DNA of 7,648 nucleotides from Planctomycetota bacterium (GTDB lineage: Bacteria > Planctomycetota > Phycisphaerae > Phycisphaerales > SM1A02), in the NCBI GenBank assembly GCA_022567855.1, contig JADFGE010000127.1:1-7648 (forward strand). The letters are read 5' to 3'. Position 1 is the first letter of the stretch. Each line of letters opens with the position of its first letter. Under the pieces are notes generated by a model. The model did no database searches. It had not been told where the DNA came from and saw only the letters and a list, made by a program, of their open reading frames with translations. Positions 6,052 to 7,648 of the stretch are shown here, one piece after another. The position numbers and the translations under genes were made by a program.

Positions 6052-7057
6052 ACGATAATTGAACGGAGGAGCCGAGACGATACTGTCCACCTCCGCGAAG
6101 GATGAGCAACACGGCGATTCCAATCAGTGGCGCATGCCCGATCAACTCGATCGGCCCGATTACAAACAGCGTGATGATGAAGAATGTGCTCAACACCGCG
6201 GTGACGAATCGCGTCGCCACACCGAACAAGATCAAGAACCCAATCGTCAGTTCAGCCACTCCGGCTGCGAACGTGAAATGGAGGTTGGTGAATTCCGTGA
6301 ATCCAAGATAGGGCATGAAGTTAAGGTTGCGTTCGTCGAGAAACGCCAGGGTCAGGCCGGGATTGAGCAGTTTGTTGTGGATGGCCAAGACAACGAGCGT
6401 CAATCCTACGCCTATGCGAATGATGGGTAATGACAGGCGAGCGAGCCGCTCAGCGTCTATTCCCAACTGCTTGAACAAACGTCGGTCCAAGGCACACAAC
6501 CCAGGTCCAACTCCAATGAGAGCGATGGCCAGTGCGACGAATTCAAAAAGATAATCAACCAGCGTGTTCAGTGGGACCACGATTGCGGTCGCGCCGATCG
6601 TGAGCAAGATCAGTATTCCGGGAATCGAAAACGAGATCTGACCGAGCAGGAGAACGCCGACGATCATCTGCGCCGCGCTGCCGACATCCTGCAGGCTTTC
6701 ATTTGGCAAATCGAGGTTCGGCGCCAGGAAGACGCCCATGATCGAATTGGCGATGAGCATCAGACCGGACAGGAATGCGAGGAGTCTCCAGTCAAGTCCC
6801 TTGGCGGAGCGAGACACCTTCTCGAACCCAGCGCCGACCGTTCCCGCCCACTTGGCATGAGAGAAATAAACGGCCAGGGCGATGAAGCAGACGGCGCCCG
6901 CCAGGAGGAGCGCGTTCGTCAAATCCCTGGGAAAATGCTGATCGGGGTAGGCATCGTTCTCTTCGGTGAACCATCTGACATGGGCTTGTGCCTTGCTCAT
7001 CAATGCGAGAAAGGCAATCGCCGTGCCCGTCATCAGAATAGTCACTCTCCGACGCAC
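6050..7057 (-). CDS. DoxX-like polytopic membrane protein with signal peptide
   Basis: A 335-residue protein. The N-terminus is a signal peptide: RRR at 2-4, a hydrophobic core to about residue 20, and the likely cleavage SKAQA/HVRWF after residue 25. Hydrophobic segments follow near 46-66, 92-112, 127-163 (two), 167-188, 210-227, 262-281, 284-301 and 306-320. The last 130 residues resemble DoxX: IIRIGVGLTLVVLAIHNKLL at 212-231, then LNFMPYLGF at 245-253 and VAELTIGFLILFGVATRFV at 267-285. DoxX-like proteins are membrane proteins tied to quinone or redox chemistry in some cases, but the role here is unknown. The GTG at 7057 is chosen because GAGG lies eight nt upstream and it gives a complete signal peptide; the frame remains open upstream to a TTG at 7195 with no comparable ribosome site. 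ATG 7033 would remove the arginines. It stands alone between two repeat copies. Confidence 0.82.
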   Translation of the reverse strand: MRRRVTILMTGTAIAFLALMSKAQAHVRWFTEENDAYPDQHFPRDLTNALLLAGAVCFIALAVYFSHAKWAGTVGAGFEKVSRSAKGLDWRLLAFLSGLMLIANSIMGVFLAPNLDLPNESLQDVGSAAQMIVGVLLLGQISFSIPGILILLTIGATAIVVPLNTLVDYLFEFVALAIALIGVGPGLCALDRRLFKQLGIDAERLARLSLPIIRIGVGLTLVVLAIHNKLLNPGLTLAFLDERNLNFMPYLGFTEFTNLHFTFAAGVAELTIGFLILFGVATRFVTAVLSTFFIITLFVIGPIELIGHAPLIGIAVLLILRGGGQYRLGSSVQLS

Positions 7058-7230
7058 GCTTGAAACCTCGATCCTTACGGGTACTCGCCACGGGCGGTGT
7101 GCTGCCCCTTGCCCGCCGAAACCAAACGTCGAAACAATCCCACGTCTCCCGGTCTGTGTGCCATCATCCAGCGTCAAGCTCCTGAGAACGCACAAGACGA
7201 AGCAAGCCCGATAAACCAGATATATAGATC

Positions 7231-7258
7231 ATCATATAGTGAATATTGCGGTCCGCAA
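7231..7258 (-). promoter_or_regulatory. candidate promoter for the DoxX-like gene
   Basis: On the minus strand TTGCGG (7258-7253) is followed after 16 nt by TATGAT (7236-7231), a good -10 in an AT-rich patch that stands out from the surrounding GC-rich DNA. The leader to the GTG at 7057 would be about 165 nt, which is long. The -35 is weak. Confidence 0.3.
7246..7258. promoter_or_regulatory. perfect 13-bp palindrome TTGCGGTCCGCAA, possible operator
   Basis: TTGCGG, central T, CCGCAA. It covers the proposed -35 of the DoxX-like gene, a usual place for a repressor site. No regulator gene is in the window, so the binding protein is unknown. Confidence 0.35.
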
Positions 7259-7308
7259 CCGAATCATCCTGACAGGCTCCGGCTCATTGCGGTAAAGGAG
7301 ATGTGCTG

Positions 7309-7425
7309 ATGAGTCTCCGTCGTGGCGCGACCGACGTAGCTGAGGCTCAGGCCGCTCTGCGTCCATCGCTCGGCCGCAACAGTCAGCCGGAAGGATGGGG
7401 CCCCCTTCAGTGCCGCGGCGGGTGA
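7309..7425 (+). CDS. possible 38-residue small ORF
   Basis: ATG at 7309 is preceded by AAAGGAG eight nt upstream, one of the better ribosome sites in the window. The 38-residue product starts MSLRRGATDVAEAQAALRPS and ends CRGG; it has no hydrophobic segment or known motif. Third-position GC is lower than in the sure genes, and a minus-strand frame covers the same bases with better bias, so this could be chance. Confidence 0.2.
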   Translation: MSLRRGATDVAEAQAALRPSLGRNSQPEGWGPLQCRGG

Positions 7426-7508
7426 CGCCGTCTTGCGACAACGAATCCAGGCAGCGCGGCCACATACCCAACAGATACAGAACATTATCGCCTTTCCGTT
7501 CGCCCTAC

Positions 7509-7648
7509 GGCGCGTCTGACGAATCGGCTGGATTGATAGTGCTCATCCTGCTGATGTTTGTTCAGGCCGGAGCCTGACGTAGGCGACGCTGCGATCTCAC
7601 GGATGAGCAGTTCGAGCTGATCCCTGAGGGCCGAAAACGACTCCCGAC
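7509..7648 (+). repeat. direct repeat, copy B (cut by window end)
   Basis: Second copy of the element at 5905-6044, same orientation, about 93 % identical, running off the window. The plus-strand hydrophobic frame is kept (GASDESAGLIVLILL, then MFVQAGA and TGA), as are the outer 9-bp inverted repeat (7540-7548 and 7601-7609) and LTDEQFELI after the stop. The inner stem TCAGGC-CGGA-GCCTGA is perfect here but has one mismatch in copy A. Whether it also ends in a hairpin with a T-tract cannot be seen. Confidence 0.85.

Larger units (their letters stand above)
7058..7508. other. approximately 450-nt region without a convincing gene
   Basis: Upstream region of the DoxX-like gene. It holds a possible promoter with an overlapping palindrome (7231-7258), one short frame with a good ribosome site (7309-7425, plus), and a minus-strand frame (7264-7485) whose last 40 or so codons are GC-rich in third position and read SFRLTVAAERWTQSGLSLSY near their start, perhaps a gene remnant. 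No family was recognised in either. Confidence 0.5.

Noticed and set aside
5887..6123. Minus-strand 78-codon frame through copy A, ending ALEPGH
   Set aside because: It overlaps the 3' end of the DoxX-like gene, and nearly every base difference between the two repeat copies changes an amino acid in this frame, so coding selection is not supported.
7058..7195. Extension of the DoxX-like protein to a TTG at 7195
   Set aside because: It would bury a well-formed signal peptide 46 residues inside the protein and has no ribosome site as good as that of the GTG at 7057.

Overview
The window is GC-rich (roughly 60 %) bacterial chromosome carrying six clear protein genes with ordinary Shine-Dalgarno starts, one of them cut by the left edge. 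No rRNA, tRNA, CRISPR array or intact insertion sequence is visible. The gene content (CNNM/CorC protein, PlsC-type acyltransferase, DegT-type aminotransferase, CstA transporter, DoxX-like membrane protein) is widespread. The protein wording and GC content would suit a planctomycete-like or related environmental bacterium, but that is an inference and not a firm assignment.

Layout. Positions 1-3142 hold a minus-strand gene row: a DegT/DnrJ/EryC1/StrS aminotransferase, a PlsC-type acyltransferase whose start overlaps the aminotransferase stop (ATGA), and, 38 nt further on, a CNNM/CBS/CorC_HlyC membrane protein that runs off the left edge. They probably form one transcript. A 192-bp divergent spacer separates them from a plus-strand gene for an unnamed 157-residue membrane protein (3335-3808). 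That gene converges on cstA (3816-5747, minus), with only 7 nt between the two stop codons. A DoxX-like, signal-peptide-bearing membrane protein lies on the minus strand at 6050-7057.

The unusual part is the non-coding DNA on both sides of the DoxX-like gene. A direct repeat of at least 140 bp (about 93 % identical) lies at 5905-6044 and 7509-7648; the second copy is cut by the window end. Both copies share internal inverted repeats and a plus-strand frame with a hydrophobic peptide, a TGA, and then a transposase-like LTDEQFELI reading. Copy A ends in a hairpin plus T-tract. A perfect 9-bp hairpin and a short 10-nt tandem repeat sit just left of copy A. The repeat could be a mobile-element remnant, a MITE-like element or a structured RNA; the sequence alone does not decide.

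How the genes may work together: the aminotransferase-acyltransferase pair hints at an amino-modified precursor joined to lipid or envelope synthesis, and the CNNM protein is envelope/ion-homeostasis type. CstA imports pyruvate or peptides under carbon limitation in known members. No defence system, biosynthetic cluster or other clearly new multi-gene system was recognised; the repeat pair is the best lead.
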